Assembly (NCBI RefSeq): GCF_000203815.1
Contig: NW_004457624.1
Location: 1,054,001-1,118,000 of the forward strand
Length of the DNA: 64,000 bases
Source: Cavenderia fasciculata
Taxonomy: Eukaryota; Evosea; Eumycetozoa; Acytosteliales; Cavenderiaceae
Reading direction: 5' to 3'
A model generated the notes under the pieces. It was not told the DNA's origin. It saw only the letters and a list, made by a program, of their open reading frames with translations, and did no database searches. Positions within the stretch are counted from its first letter, which is position 1; each line of letters starts with the position of its first letter. Positions 36,259 through 48,088 of the stretch are shown here, piece by piece. The translations under genes were made by a program, and so were the position numbers.

Positions 36259-39200
36259 TTAAACAACTAAACCTCTATTTGGTACATATGGAATAGTTCT
36301 TGGAACCATTGTAATACAATCTGGAATGGGACAAACAGAGAGACAGAGATCACAACCGGTACAGAGATCGGTGACCAATGGGATATGAGTCTTGGCGTCG
36401 AATTTAATGGCAGTGTAACCAGAGTCGTTACAGGTCATGTAGCACTTGCCACAGTTGATACAGAGGTCTTCGTCGACGAGGGCTACTACTTGCTCCTTGT
36501 TGCTGAGGTCGTTGTAGACACCGATTCTTGGGATGGCACGGTTGATCTGGTCTTGCACAGAGGGAACCTTGCCTTGGACTGGTGTGTCGGTACGTTGGCT
36601 TGGGAGGGGTTCGGCGTGGACGAGGAGGTCTTCACCAGACTTGCGCGACTCGGTGTCGAGTCTGTTACGCTCCTTTTGGTATTGACCAAAGTGTGGGGCG
36701 TTGACGAGAGAGACACGCTCCTTGGGCTTGGTGACAGAGGTGGGGGCTGACTGTCCGTCCCATTGGAGGAGATCTTCGCGCGACTGCATGTAGAGGTAGG
36801 TCTTGAGCCCGGTGATGTAGTCTTGGACGACGGTAAAGTCTTGGTTTTGGACGGCCGAGCAGATTTGGATGACCGATGCACCGCAGTGGAGGAACTGGAT
36901 ACAGGTGTCGGCCGAGTCGGCGCCACCGGTGGCCATGATGGGGTAGTCGGGGAGTGCGCGACGGATAGATGAGACGGCACGGAGTGCCATGGGACGTGTG
37001 GCGTTACCAGAGACACCACCGTAGGTAGTACGCTTCTCGGAGCCTACGGCGGGCCATGCGTTGCTGTCGCCCTTGAGACCCATGAGACCAGAGACAGTGT
37101 TGATGGCTGTGACACCGGTAGCACCTCCATTGTAGGCAGCCAAAGCAATCTCCTTGACTTCGGTGACGTTGGGAGTGAGCTTGGCAAAGAATGGGATCTT
37201 GATAGCCTCACGCACCCACTTGCAAATATGCAAGACGAGTTCTGGATTCTGTCCGCAGGCCAAACCCATACCACGCTCACCCATACCATGTGGACACGAC
37301 AAGTTGAGCTCGAGCATGTCGGCGCCCGAGGCCTCGGCCATCACGGCCAACTGCTGCCAGTCCTCCTTGTTGAAACCGCACATGATCGATGCGATCACGA
37401 CCTTCTCGGGGAAGTCACGCTTGAGTTCAGTAACCGACTTGCACCAGTAATGACAGGTCTTTTCAGAGATGAGTTCAATGTTGAGGAAGGCGCCTTGACC
37501 CGGTCCAAAGTGGTGGCCAGATGTGGTGCCACGCACGATACGTGGTGAGACATTGGTGACGAGATCCTTGTCGAGCGAGAATGTCTTGGTGACGGCGAAC
37601 CCCCACCCTTGCTCAAACGAACGACGAATCATCGATGCTGAAGTGCATGGTGTGGCCGAAGCAAGACCGAATGGGTTCTCAAACTTGACGCCACAAAAGT
37701 CGACGGAAATGTCAACCTGATCAATGGCCGTGAAAAAGTTGGGCAATTGAGGTGTGTCGGGGATGGGAATACCGTGCAAAGATTGGAGGTATTTGTGGAT
37801 AGCCCACGATGCAGTCTTGCCGTCATTGACAGCTTCGACGGTGGTACCGTTGCCAATCAAATCACCACCGGCAAACAACCATTCAGCCTGTTTGGATTGA
37901 CCCGACATGACGTCGATATCGGCCAATCCCCACTTGTTGAAAGCGAGTGGTTTGCAGGCGGTCATCAACTCGTCGCCGACCTGACTGCCAAATGCAGAGA
38001 TGATATAGTCGCACTTGACTCTAAAGAACTGGTCTTCGTCGATGCCATAGTTGCCCGAGTCGTCCTTTTCAGTCTTGTAAAACTCGAGGGCAACGACCTT
38101 GCCGTCACGCTTGATGACTTGCTTGGGCAAGACGTATGGCAAAAACTCGCAACGCTCGTCCTTGGCAATATCGACCTCTTCGGGGACAGCACGCATGTCG
38201 GTAAAGGCACGACGGAATGCAACAGTCACACGCGACGCTCCACAACGGTAGGCAGAGGTGGCACAATCAAAGGCAGTGTCTCCGGCACCGAGCACAATGA
38301 CACGTCCATGCAACTCGGGCAATGCACTCTTGCAACCGCACAATCCAGGCTTGCTACCCTTTGACACGAGTGGCAAGTAGTCTTTCGAAGTATAGAACCC
38401 ATCCTTGACGGTCAAACCATCAAAGACAGAGTCAACCTTGGCTTCAGGCATACCAATACCAAGATAGACAGCATCGAAACCATCCTTGCTTTTAAGAGAG
38501 TCGATGGTAAAGTCGACACCGAGTGCCTTGCCATAGACAACCTTGACACCGAGATCTTTCATGAGTTTGACTTCAAAGTCGACGGCATCATAGGCCAAAC
38601 GGTACTGTGGAATCTCGCTCGATGACAAACCACCGCTGTACTGCTCCTTTTCAAAGACTGTCACGTTGGTGTATCCAAGACGTGCCAAAAAGGTGGCACA
38701 AGAGATAGAGGTGGGTCCACACCCAACCAAAGCAATCTTGGCCAAGTAACTCTCTGGTAGTTTGTCGATTGGTGTGAGCGATGGGTCACGAATCTGAGCA
38801 ACATTCATCTTTTTAAATTGCTCGGTGGCAAATTGTTGGAGACCACCAATCTTGATGGCACCCTCCTCGGTCGAGGCAAGGTTACAGCCACCCTCGCACA
38901 AGTTGCTCACTGGACACACCATACCACAGGTGAGACCCAATGGATTGTCGGAAAAGATGGCCTTGGCGGCACCATAGTAATTTTTCGTGGCAATGCTCGA
39001 AATAAACGACTTGACATCCAATTGTGTGGGACAACTCTTTTGACATGGTGCATCGGCACACTTTAAACATCTAGATGATTCAAACAATGCTCCTCTCTCT
39101 GTCAATGTTGTTGGTTTAACATCACTAAAATCATTTTTTAAATCGCATGCCTAAAAAAAGAGTAGTAAAACAAAATAATATTAATATTAACGTTGCACAA

Positions 39201-39597
39201 GAGGGTTGTCAAGTCAATTGGAATGGTGTTTGTAGCCAATCAATCAAATCATAATCAATCAATCAATTATAAATGGTATCCAAAAATGACACATTGAAAA
39301 TGAAAAGGGTTTGTCGTCTAATCAATACAAAATATCCATTCCCAAGAATGTATACCAATATAACTCTTCGATTCGATTGATTGATTGATTGATTGATCGA
39401 CCACTACCATCCAATATTGAATGATGATTGATACTTACAGTTTTACATCTATCATTTTTCTTCCAGTGAGCTTTATCTTTCTTGGAGACAGCAGTTGGCT
39501 TAAAAGTAGCAAACTTGTTGACTGTTGGATTTAAAGCTAGAATGTTTTCGATATCGTTTACTTGTGAAACATCACCATTTGCGTCTGGTCCTGCCAT
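36259..39597 (-). CDS. pyd1: Dihydropyrimidine dehydrogenase (NADP+)
   Basis: Two exons (39439-39597 and 36259-39150) encode 1016 residues; mammalian DPYD has about 1025. The cytosolic enzyme reduces uracil and thymine with NADPH, the first step of pyrimidine breakdown. All five domains are visible: N-terminal Fe-S region with [18 protein letters not shown] and [18 protein letters not shown]-binding [25 protein letters not shown]-binding [21 protein letters not shown]; the FMN/pyrimidine TIM barrel with [20 protein letters not shown], which contains the active-site Cys, and NTVSGLMGL; and C-terminal ferredoxin-type clusters [11 protein letters not shown] and [16 protein letters not shown]. 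The codons are noticeably richer in G/C than neighbouring genes, as in a highly expressed gene. The start [12 protein letters not shown] lies in a short first exon; the GTAAGT donor keeps phase. Confidence 0.97.
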
Positions 39598-40459
39598 TTT
39601 ATGCTTTATCTATCTATATTTTTTTGGGTTGTATTGAACTAGGAATGTCTATTTATATGTATATAAAGGTTGGTTGTATGCGTTGTTGATTATGATTACA
39701 ATCACGATCTATCTATCTACTCTATCTATCTATTCTTTTCTATATATAAATATACCAGAGTGAGATGTAAGGGGGATAATACAAGAGTTAGTTAGTTTGA
39801 TTATAACTGTGATCAAATATAGTTTTTTTAAAAGTTCAAACCAACAAAAAAATTAACAAAAAAGGAGAGGTTTTTTAAAAAAGTCAATAAAAACCTTGAA
39901 TGGCGATGTTGTGAGGAAGAAATTTCACTCTCTCTCTTTATGTGACATGTTGTAATAAGTAAGAAAGTACGTATTATTACTTATGATTGTTACATGTTGT
40001 GTTTAGTGGGTAGATAATATAAATAAAAAAATATCCACTGGTGGTGGGTTGGGTGAGGGTTGAAGATAGATTTTTGAGTGGTTATTTTGTGATCATTCAT
40101 TATCCATACCTGAAGATTTATTTATTTACAATTAGAATCTCTAATCCTTCTCTCTCTTTATGTGATATATATGATACAATGTTTTGTTTGTGTGAAATTA
40201 ATTAATGATTGTAAATCTGATGCGGCTGAGGCTCAATCCCACTCACAATGCAACCAAACTACACAAAAATATCTTTTAAAAAAAATAATATTTTTTGAGA
40301 ACTTTCGTCTCTCTCTGCATCATCACTCCTCCCACCTTCCCCTTTTGAGCCTGGAATTGTCGAGTTTGAAAACCATGAAAATCCCAGAGAGATATTATCT
40401 GAATAATAAGACCTCGAATAAAATATGTTTTATATTATAATATAGTATTATTGTATTGA
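39598..40459. other. Intergenic region: DPYD promoter and recA 3' side
   Basis: About 860 bp without a convincing gene. (TCTA)n lies at 39704-39733 near the DPYD start. A short direct repeat CTCTCTCTTTATGTGA occurs at 39930 and 40150. A GC-richer island lies at 40215-40250. A 92-codon open frame at 40162-40440 has no coding character. Confidence 0.5.
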
Positions 40460-41932
40460 TTATTCTTTAATTACAGTTTGAAGATCATCAGTATTATTAT
40501 CTTCATTATATACATCGGCCGATTCATCATCAATATTATCATCATTATCATCATCTTGACGAGTTGGACCTTTAACAAGACGTTGACGTAGTTTTGTTTC
40601 AATTTCTTCTAGGAGTGGTCTGTTTTCTTCAAGATGTTGTTTTGTCTTTTCTCTACCTTGTGCCAATTGTTCACCATTGTAACTGTACCAACTTCCACCC
40701 TTTTCAATGATACCTTCGAGGAGAGCCATATCGATAATCTCTCCAGTTTTGTTGATACCACTAGCAAAGTCAATGTCAAAGATAGCCTCTCTAAAGGGTG
40801 GTGCCAACTTGTTCTTGGCAACTTTAACCTTGACCTGTGTGGCAATGGTTTCGTCACCCTTTTTAACGGCACCAACCTTTCTAATATCCAATCTGACACT
40901 TGAAAAGAATTTGAGGGCATTACCACCAGTAGTAGTCTCTGGATTACCAAACATAACACCAATCTTTATACGAATTTGGTTGATAAAGATTAAAACACAA
41001 TTGCTTTCTTTGAGTGATGGCGATAGTTTACGTAGAGCTTGACTCATCAATCTTGCATGTACACCAACGTGAGAGTCTCCCATCTCTCCATCCAACTCGA
41101 CCCGTGGTACCAATGCAGCAACACTATCTACAACAATCACTTGCATAGTCTTGCTTCTCAACAGTGAATCTACAATCTCCAGAGCTTGTTCTCCAGAATC
41201 TGGTTGTGACACAAACAACTCGTCCAAGTTGACACCCAATTTTTGTGCCCAACTTGGGTTCAATGCATGTTCTGCATCAATAAATGTACAATTTCCTCCT
41301 ACTTTTTGTGCTTGTGCAATTACATGTAATGCCAATGTTGTCTAAACATAAAACAAATAATTATTAGAGTTGTGTAATCAAATATATTCATTCATCTCAT
41401 ACCTTTCCTGAACTTTCTGGACCAAATATTTCAATGATACGACCTTTTGGTAAACCTCCAACACCCAATGCAACATCAAGACCCAATGAACCTGTTGGAA
41501 TGACATCTACTTTACTAAGTGTAAATTGTGAACCCAATTTCATCAGCGTTCCCTTTCCAAATGTTTGTTCAATCTCTTTCATGGTTGCTTCCAACTTTGA
41601 TGATGATGTCGTAGCAGTAGCAGATCCCTTTTTGGATTTCTTTGAACCAGTATCTACTTCATTATCTTCATTATCTTCATCTTCATCTTTATCTTTTTGT
41701 TTCTTTGATTCTTTATGAATGAAATGATTAAATCATTTAGTATTTGTTATATAACATTGAGTATAGGTATATCATTATTATACATACTACTCTTTTTCGA
41801 AAATGATGATGATGAAATATAAGAGGAGTTATTTTGATTATTCAACAATGATATAGATGTTGATGATGATCTAAGTGAATTGATCACTTGACTGTGAACT
41901 GTTCTTTTTGTTAAATTATATAAATTTAACAT
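40460..41932 (-). CDS. recA: Mitochondrial RecA recombinase (bacterial type)
   Basis: Three exons (41788-41932, 41403-41710, 40460-41341), all in phase, encode 444 residues. RecA forms ATP-dependent filaments on single-stranded DNA for strand exchange; this one is expected to act on mitochondrial DNA. Residues 1-50 ([20 protein letters not shown] and Ser-rich follow-on) look like a mitochondrial presequence, followed by an acidic/Lys linker. The RecA core then shows [30 protein letters not shown], Walker A GPESSGKTTLALH (split by the second intron), catalytic IDAEHALN, Walker [14 protein letters not shown], the L1/L2 loop regions [20 protein letters not shown] and [20 protein letters not shown], and [12 protein letters not shown]. 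It is bacterial RecA rather than Rad51/Dmc1. The C-terminal tail is acidic, as in bacteria. Introns and presequence show the gene is nuclear. Confidence 0.95.
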
Positions 41933-42157
41933 GTTTTATATTATATAATAAATGTAGATAAGTGTAATCTCTGAATCTTGAAATGAAATGAATACTTGTG
42001 GCTCGACTTGACCTCTTTACCAAATAGGGAAGATTAAAAAAACTCTTTAAAAATTAATTCCAAGAAATCAATTAACCGATGGTTATTATATTATATATAC
42101 AATTATTATTTATTTATCTAATCTATGAAATGCACAGTGTACTGTTGTTTGTGGTAG
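41933..42157. other. Intergenic region between recA start and CBS gene end
   Basis: 225 bp of AT-rich DNA holding the recA promoter and the 3' end of the CBS-domain gene. Nothing more specific is visible. Confidence 0.4.
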
Positions 42158-43705
42158 TTAGCAGGATAAGATAGCATCACAAAGATCGGCAATGGAAGTT
42201 CTGGCAAGTGGCATCAATGTTTTTTCATCGATATAGTACATATTCAATACATTGGTTTCACAACTCTTTTCAATCAACTCTGATAATGTACTATTACTCT
42301 CTTGGAAACATACTGGTTCCTTTAATTTACCTCCCTACACGTAATTGGAATAAATAGTATATATTATGTAAATATATGGACGGATAGATAGATGGATAGA
42401 TATATGTATATATGGACTTACATGAACATCATTTAAGAAATCCAATACACTTATTTCATTATATTTAATTGCATCAATTGATTTTAATCCCTATAAATAT
42501 TAATTAAAAAATGATAATAATAATAATAATAATAATAATTAATTAGTTGGGTTGGAAATTATTAATATTGAATTCCATATATGATGTATTTATGATGTAT
42601 GAATGTACATACTCTTAAATCAGAACAATTTAAAGTGGTAAGTATATGACCTGTATTATTATCTAATACGGCAATACCACTTATTCTATTTGAAGGTAGA
42701 AGGGATAATGCTTCACCAATCATAGTCGATGCATTGACAGATACAAATGGTTTGAGTATACGTAATTCCTTTGCTTTCTTTTTGGCGTGACTTGATAACA
42801 ATGATTGATAGGAATGTGTAAGAGATAAGATATTTCTCAATGATAGACTTCCAACTACATGATCAGCGTCTTTTTGGTCCTTTGATAGGATTGATATTCT
42901 ATGTGCTCTAAATGGTGCCACAGTCGATAAAAAGCATTCACATGCTCTCAGCAATGAAACATCTTCTGTAATTCTATCTGCATCTTGTACTCCAAAGAAA
43001 TCTATAGAACCACAACAAATAATAAATCAATTATTATTATTATCCATAAATACATTTAATAATAATAGATTTATATTTACATACTCATAGTTTGTTTAAT
43101 TGGTTGAGAAAAGAAAGATGATATTGATAAAGATGATTCTTTGTGTCGTTGAGAGATGGAATTATAGAACAATACGATATCGACTACATCTACAACACCT
43201 TTTAATCGATATCCAAATGGCCCATCCTTTGACTCTAATACAGGTGCTCCTATAATATTATTATCAGAGAATAACTATAGAATAGAATGGAATCATCAAT
43301 ATCAAAAGAAATAGACCAATAACATAGTGTCCATTCTATTCTACCTACCTGCAAAGCATCAGAGATAGTATTATCAACATTCAATACGACCAATGGTTTG
43401 GGATGATGTCCTGGTTGTAACTTGTAGTAATTGAGTAGTTCTCCCACTGTTATATTATTTAGTGCATTGAATACAACTGAGTGATTATCTTTTAATGATG
43501 GTTGTTTAAATTGTGGTGTTGATGTAACTGTATTGGTTGGCTGTTGTTGTTGTTGTTGTTTCTGTTGGTCTAAAGTAGGTGATATAGTCATAGCAGTATT
43601 ATTATTATTATTATTAATTACCGCCGACGATGGTGTAGGTATATTTGTAGCTTGTTGTTGAGTTGCTGAAGCTTCCTTTTCTTCGTTCAATAGATCATCT
43701 GCCAT
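42158..43705 (-). CDS. CBS-domain protein, AMPK gamma/SNF4-like architecture possible
   Basis: Five exons (43349-43705, 43085-43274, 42613-43001, 42422-42490, 42158-42334) keep phase and give 393 residues. After a Gln/Asn-rich head of about 80 residues come CBS-type modules: HPKPLVVLNVDNTISDALQ then NNIIGAPVLESKDGPFGYRL and GVVDVVDIVLFYNS in the first, and the later segments RISILSKDQKDADHVVGSLS, VSVNASTMIGEALSLLPSNR and ISGIAVLDNNTGHILTTLNC. Paired CBS domains bind adenine nucleotides and regulate partner enzymes, as in the gamma subunit of AMPK. The arrangement suggests two tandem pairs, but I cannot confirm AMPK-gamma identity; a CBS protein of the plant SNF4-like or CBSX type is possible. 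The gene shares a 393-bp divergent promoter with the pseudouridine synthase gene. Confidence 0.75.
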
Positions 43706-44098
43706 GTTGATGATTGATGTGGTATATGTGTTTCTATCCTATTGGTCAAGTTATATTATTAGTTGATGAACAATCAAATGGTGGAATTCGAACAAGATAA
43801 CAGCTAATTGCATGATGAACTCACGCACAATAATTTTGTTTGTTTGTGTGGTTTGGTTCACCTACCCACGCTCCACAAGACACTCATCCCTTTTAACGTA
43901 ACGCTGCACTTCAACTACTACTAATAGATCGATCTAAAAGAGGTGTGATACTAAATATTAATAATAAAAACTTTAATCACCAGACTATTTAATTAATTCA
44001 AGCTTCGACTGCAATGATGCATCAACTCAATCGTTCGTTTATATTTTTATTATTTTTATTAGTTTAATTTAATTAGCGTATTTACAGAAGTTAGATAT
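43706..44098. promoter_or_regulatory. Divergent promoter between CBS-domain and pseudouridine synthase genes
   Basis: 393 bp between outward starts. It contains a GC-richer stretch at 43855-43915 (CACCTACCCACGCTCC, then ACGTAACGCTGC) and AT-rich flanks with T-tracts near 44040-44075. No specific factor site is assigned. Confidence 0.45.
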
Positions 44099-46456
44099 AT
44101 GATGATGATGATGATTAGTAAGTCATTATTGACAAAGAGGTTAATATCATCTACATCTACATCTGCATCCTATTCATCATATACTACATCTTGTATTAAA
44201 TCAAGTACAAGTTTATTGTTTGGTGGTTATACGTCACCTTCTACGACAGAGGTATTGGTCGATCATGGACTAACAACAACTACATCGTCAACGTCAACTT
44301 CGTCGTCGTCAATTATAGATGGAGGTAGAAGAAACTATGCATTTGGTGGAAAGGCATCAAGAAAGACACCTAGTCAATTTGGACGAAATAGTAATAACAG
44401 AGATAGAGGTGAAAAGAACAGACCGAAACCAGCACCAAAGATACAGAGTGAAAAGATTCTAACTCGATTGGAAGAAGAACAAGAGAAAAGATCAGAGGAA
44501 GCATTACTCAACAAACAAAAAAGCGCTACTAGCAAAAAGAATGATACTGGAAAGACACGTGGAAGAGTTGGCATATCATTCAATTTAGAGGACTTTAACA
44601 AAGCTGAAAAGAGTATCATTGAAGATAGAAGTAGTAACAAAAAGAAGGCAAAAAAGACTACTGAAACCAAAACCAAAACCAACAACAACAACAATACAAT
44701 CATTGGTAAAGTTAATTATGGTGATGGAGTTGTCGCAGGAGACAAAGATATAAAAAAGAAAAAAGAAAAGAAAAAGGAAAAAGTTAAAGAACAAGATTTA
44801 TTTGATAAAGATGATAATGATGATAATGATTATACAACAACAACAACTAGTACTACTAGTAGTGGTAGTCGTGGTACAATGTCATCTAATCCATTTTCAA
44901 TTGCATCTTTATTATCATCATCTTCAACTGCACCAACACGTAGAAAGACACCGCTGCCAGTGGAACAACCATCGGTGGATGGTGGTGAGGATGGCGGCGA
45001 TGAGATTGGACCAGAGGAAAGAAATTTGTTGTTAAAGAAACGTGAACCACCTGTGTATACAAACGACGGATTGTATGCTGCTAGAAAGGTGCTTCCAGAC
45101 TTGGCAAAGATGCGTGTTGATAGATGGTTGCGTATCCAGTTTCCAGTGATGACACACTCGCTCATCTGCAAGTTGTTGCGAAAAGAGGTGATCACTGCAA
45201 CCGATGAATTCCATCAAAATGGATTGGACGACGTAGCTGCCTCAGACAAGAGAGTGTTGGAACAGAGCGACAGAACCGAGGCAGGAAGCTGGATATACAT
45301 CCCAGCCAAATACGCCAAAGAGCAGAGAGTGGCAGATCGCGAGTCACCAGAGAAATACATTAGATTAAGTGATGCAGAGATTGCAGCCATTCGAAACAGT
45401 ATCTTGTACAAGGACGATGATCTCCTTGTCATCAACAAACCACCAGGACTATCGGTGCAAGGTGGTACAGGTCTCAAGAAGCATTTGGATATGATGCTTT
45501 CACATCTTAAATTCGAGGCTGATGAAACACCCAGACTTGTCCATCGTCTCGACAAGGACACAAGTGGTATTCTCATCCTCGGACGTAATCGTACTGCCAC
45601 AACAGCAATGGCAGACAAATTTGAACAAAAGTTGAAACGTCGATCAGATAGAGAAGTCAAAAAAGAAAAGAAAGATAAAAAGGATGATAGCAACAATAAC
45701 AACAATAACAACTACTCTTCGAAAAAGACAACAAAGACAACAGTAGAAGAGATGAAAGATGACAATTCTATCATAAAGACATATTGGGCATTATTAACGA
45801 GTACACCAAACCCACGTGAGGGTCGTATAAGAGCACCTCTCCAAAAGATTGTTGAAAATGGACAAGAAAAGGTAGTTGCCACCAAGGAAACTGGTAATGG
45901 TGCTAAATTGGCCATCACAGAATACCGTGTCATTGAAAATTCAATGGCCGATACATCATTTGTTGCATTGTGGCCTGAAACTGGTAGAACTCATCAACTT
46001 CGTGGTATGTAATAATTATATTATTTATTATTATTATATCGAATTTGTTCTAATTCCACTATCTCTCTTTTGTATATAGTCCATTGCGCTTCTATTTTAG
46101 GGTCACCAATTATTGGTGATGTTAAATATGGTGGTAAAAAGAGTACTGCTCCTTTTGAGGTATGTATAGAGATAGAGATAGAGATAGAGATATCTTGTTT
46201 TTCTTCTATTGCGTTATATATAACTAACAAAATACTATCTGTTATTTTGTTGTTTAATTATGATTGTGCTATTATTTAGAACGTATTTGACAAGAATATA
46301 CCATTACATTTACATGCAAGAAGAGTTCAATTCTATCATCCAATCAATACTAATAAGCTTGTCGATGTCATCGCACCGTTACCTCCAACACTTCAAGATT
46401 CATGGTCCATTCTTGGTTTCAATCCAGACACTAAAGATAGTGAAATTCAACATTGA
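44099..46456 (+). CDS. RluA-family pseudouridine synthase, probably mitochondrial
   Basis: Three exons (44099-46004, 46080-46159, 46280-46456) give 720 residues, much longer than bacterial RluA (about 220-330). It isomerises uridine to pseudouridine in rRNA or tRNA. The head (MMMMISKSLLTKRLISSTST) is a plausible mitochondrial presequence; then come about 270 low-complexity Lys/Ser/Thr residues. An S4-like segment follows (KMRVDRWLRIQFPVMTHSLI, LLRKEVIT). The catalytic domain has DLLVINKPPGLSVQGGTG, the signature HRLDKDTSGILILGRN with the catalytic Asp, WALLTSTPNPREGRIRAPLQ, and the late WPETGRTHQLRVHCASILG, where the second exon begins exactly after the Arg. A Lys/Asn insert splits the catalytic domain after the signature (45640-45770). 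Animal RPUSD3/4-type enzymes are the nearest idea. Two ATG triplets in a row leave the exact start open by a few codons. Confidence 0.9.
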
Positions 46457-46783
46457 AAATAAAAAATGCGACAAGTAATAAGAAGAGGATCAAAAAAAAG
46501 GTTTGACAATCAAGAAGAGGATGAAGCAAGAAATATAGTAGTATATAACTTGGTATGTGAAAGGGGGGATGAAGAGGATTCAAAAGGAGTGGATGTGGAT
46601 GGATGGGAAGAGGAGGAGGATGGAGGAGGATTTAATTTATTCCAAGGGTAAATTGTACAACTATAGTAGCAGTAGTAGGGGTATCGAAGCGAGAGAGAAG
46701 ATATAAGTAGAGGAGAGGATGAAGTAGAAGGGTTGAAGTAGAAGATCACATGTGATTATATTTGATTTTGGATTTGATATTGA
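46457..46783. other. Convergent 3' intergenic region, purine-rich
   Basis: 327 bp between two stop codons. The + strand is strikingly purine-rich at 46555-46740 (repeated GGATGAAGAGG, GGAGGAGGATGG blocks). A 61-codon open frame at 46466-46651 (RQVIRRGSKKRF..., acidic) follows the purine bias and is not called as a gene. Confidence 0.5.
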
Positions 46784-47284
46784 TTAATGACAAAGTTCTT
46801 CTTCAATAATAACTCTTCTTCTACCAAACATAAAGTAACCAACTCCGATACCACCTAGGACAGCAAATGCAAGACCGGCATTAAATGACATGACAACCAA
46901 CATTATGAAATAATTGATGGCATATTGAATCACGTGCACAATAGTCTTCCAATAATGACTCGAGAGGAATGTATTGTATTGTTGTTTAAATGTTTTTTTT
47001 GTTCCATTGATTAATGGTTGAGTCTCTGATGTAATTGGATCTATAATAAGAATAGAATGAAATAGGTGATGTGTTAGGGCAAATGATTTAATCATCTCCA
47101 TGATCATTATTACATACTATTTAAACTATGTCTATATGAGGCCCAGTACTCTGAAAAGAGACAGATAGCAAATACCATCAATATAGAAAATGCGTATAAC
47201 CCAGGACTGTAGACAACCCATCCTTCAAATACGATTGGTACACCTGAATAACTCCAATGAAAGTACATGTTTTTAATCTCTCTG

Positions 47285-47319
<35 letters not shown>

Positions 47320-47805
47320 TGATGATGAATAAAGAAAGAAGAAGAAAGAAAGCTAAGTTTGATCAAGAGAGAGGAGTGAGAAGAAAGGGAAATGTACATA
47401 AACAATTCCCTTTGGTCTTACCATCGGCCAAAAAATCTTGTTTCAATGATGGGATTCATCGGTGCAACTTATAAAAACAAATATCTCATCTTATTGACAA
47501 AAGCAAGCATAGCTATGTACATTCCGTGATTTATACAAATACAAACAAATAAGAATACAATAAATCTTATTACTTGTTATTATTTAGAGGGGAGAATAAA
47601 AATTTAAACTAGTCATTGAGTTCTGACTATGATGAAAAGAATTTAAAATCAATGAGGGTGAGTAATGTTGATGTCCTCCCAAATAATTATTATTTTTAGT
47701 TTTTATTTAAATTAATTTACCGCCTGTGAGGTGGTGCTGAATATCTTGTCTTTTTTGTTTATTGTCAAAAAGAGCAGCAGTTGCAACTACTACATTTTTA
47801 CTCAT
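46784..47805 (-). CDS. Ctr-family copper transporter, 5' exons uncertain
   Basis: The two main exons (47118-47279 and 46784-47040) are solid. The first carries MYFHWSYSG and a first membrane helix (SPGLYAFSILMVFAICLF). The second carries a hydrophilic loop, then helices two and three with the signature MLVVMSFNAG (MxxxM copper-selective motif) and GGIGVGYFMFG (GxxxG packing motif). These are the hallmarks of Ctr/p80-type trimeric Cu(I) channels at the plasma or endosomal membrane. Starting at the Met of MYFHW (47266-47268) gives 135 residues. A longer model of 172 residues adds exon 47721-47805 (MSKNVVVATAALF...) and a 15-nt exon 47422-47436 flanked by CAAG and GTAAGA; it keeps phase and reads LTGDFLADEIKNMYFHW. 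The larger upstream frame near 47450 is blocked by a TGA. No Met-rich N-terminal Mets motif is seen. Confidence 0.7.
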
Positions 47806-47959
47806 TCTTACTTTATAGTATATACATATCACAATTTATCAGCAACATCATCATCATATGTCTTGTTAACTATCCTCCCCTATCATCATCGATCACTACA
47901 GCAAAAGTAATAGTAATAGTAGTAGTGTTTGTTACGATTATTTAATAATAGTATAATAT

Positions 47960-47990
<31 letters not shown>

Positions 47991-48088
47991 CTGTAACACA
48001 TCCATCCGCACGCACGCAAGAGGGAGAGAGCACTCGAGAAGAGAGGAAGAGAAAGGAAAGAAGATAATTACACAGCTTTATAATTATA
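47806..48088. promoter_or_regulatory. Divergent promoter between Ctr and PEHE-protein genes
   Basis: About 280 bp. A (TTA)n run covers 47964-47990. A GC-richer block (CATCCGCACGCACGC) lies at 48001-48015, followed by a purine-rich GAGAGAG/GAAGAG leader up to 48065. Both promoters should lie here. Confidence 0.4.

Noticed and set aside
36385-38364. Long antisense open frames opposite dihydropyrimidine dehydrogenase
   Set aside because: Shadow frames caused by the G/C-biased codon use of the real gene; motifs are all on the minus-strand frame.
40162-40440. 92-codon open frame in the DPYD-recA spacer
   Set aside because: Composition follows homopolymers and simple repeats, no recognisable domain, no splice context.
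46466-46651. 61-codon frame after the pseudouridine synthase gene
   Set aside because: Acidic Gly-rich product follows the purine-rich 3' region; no sign of selection on codons.
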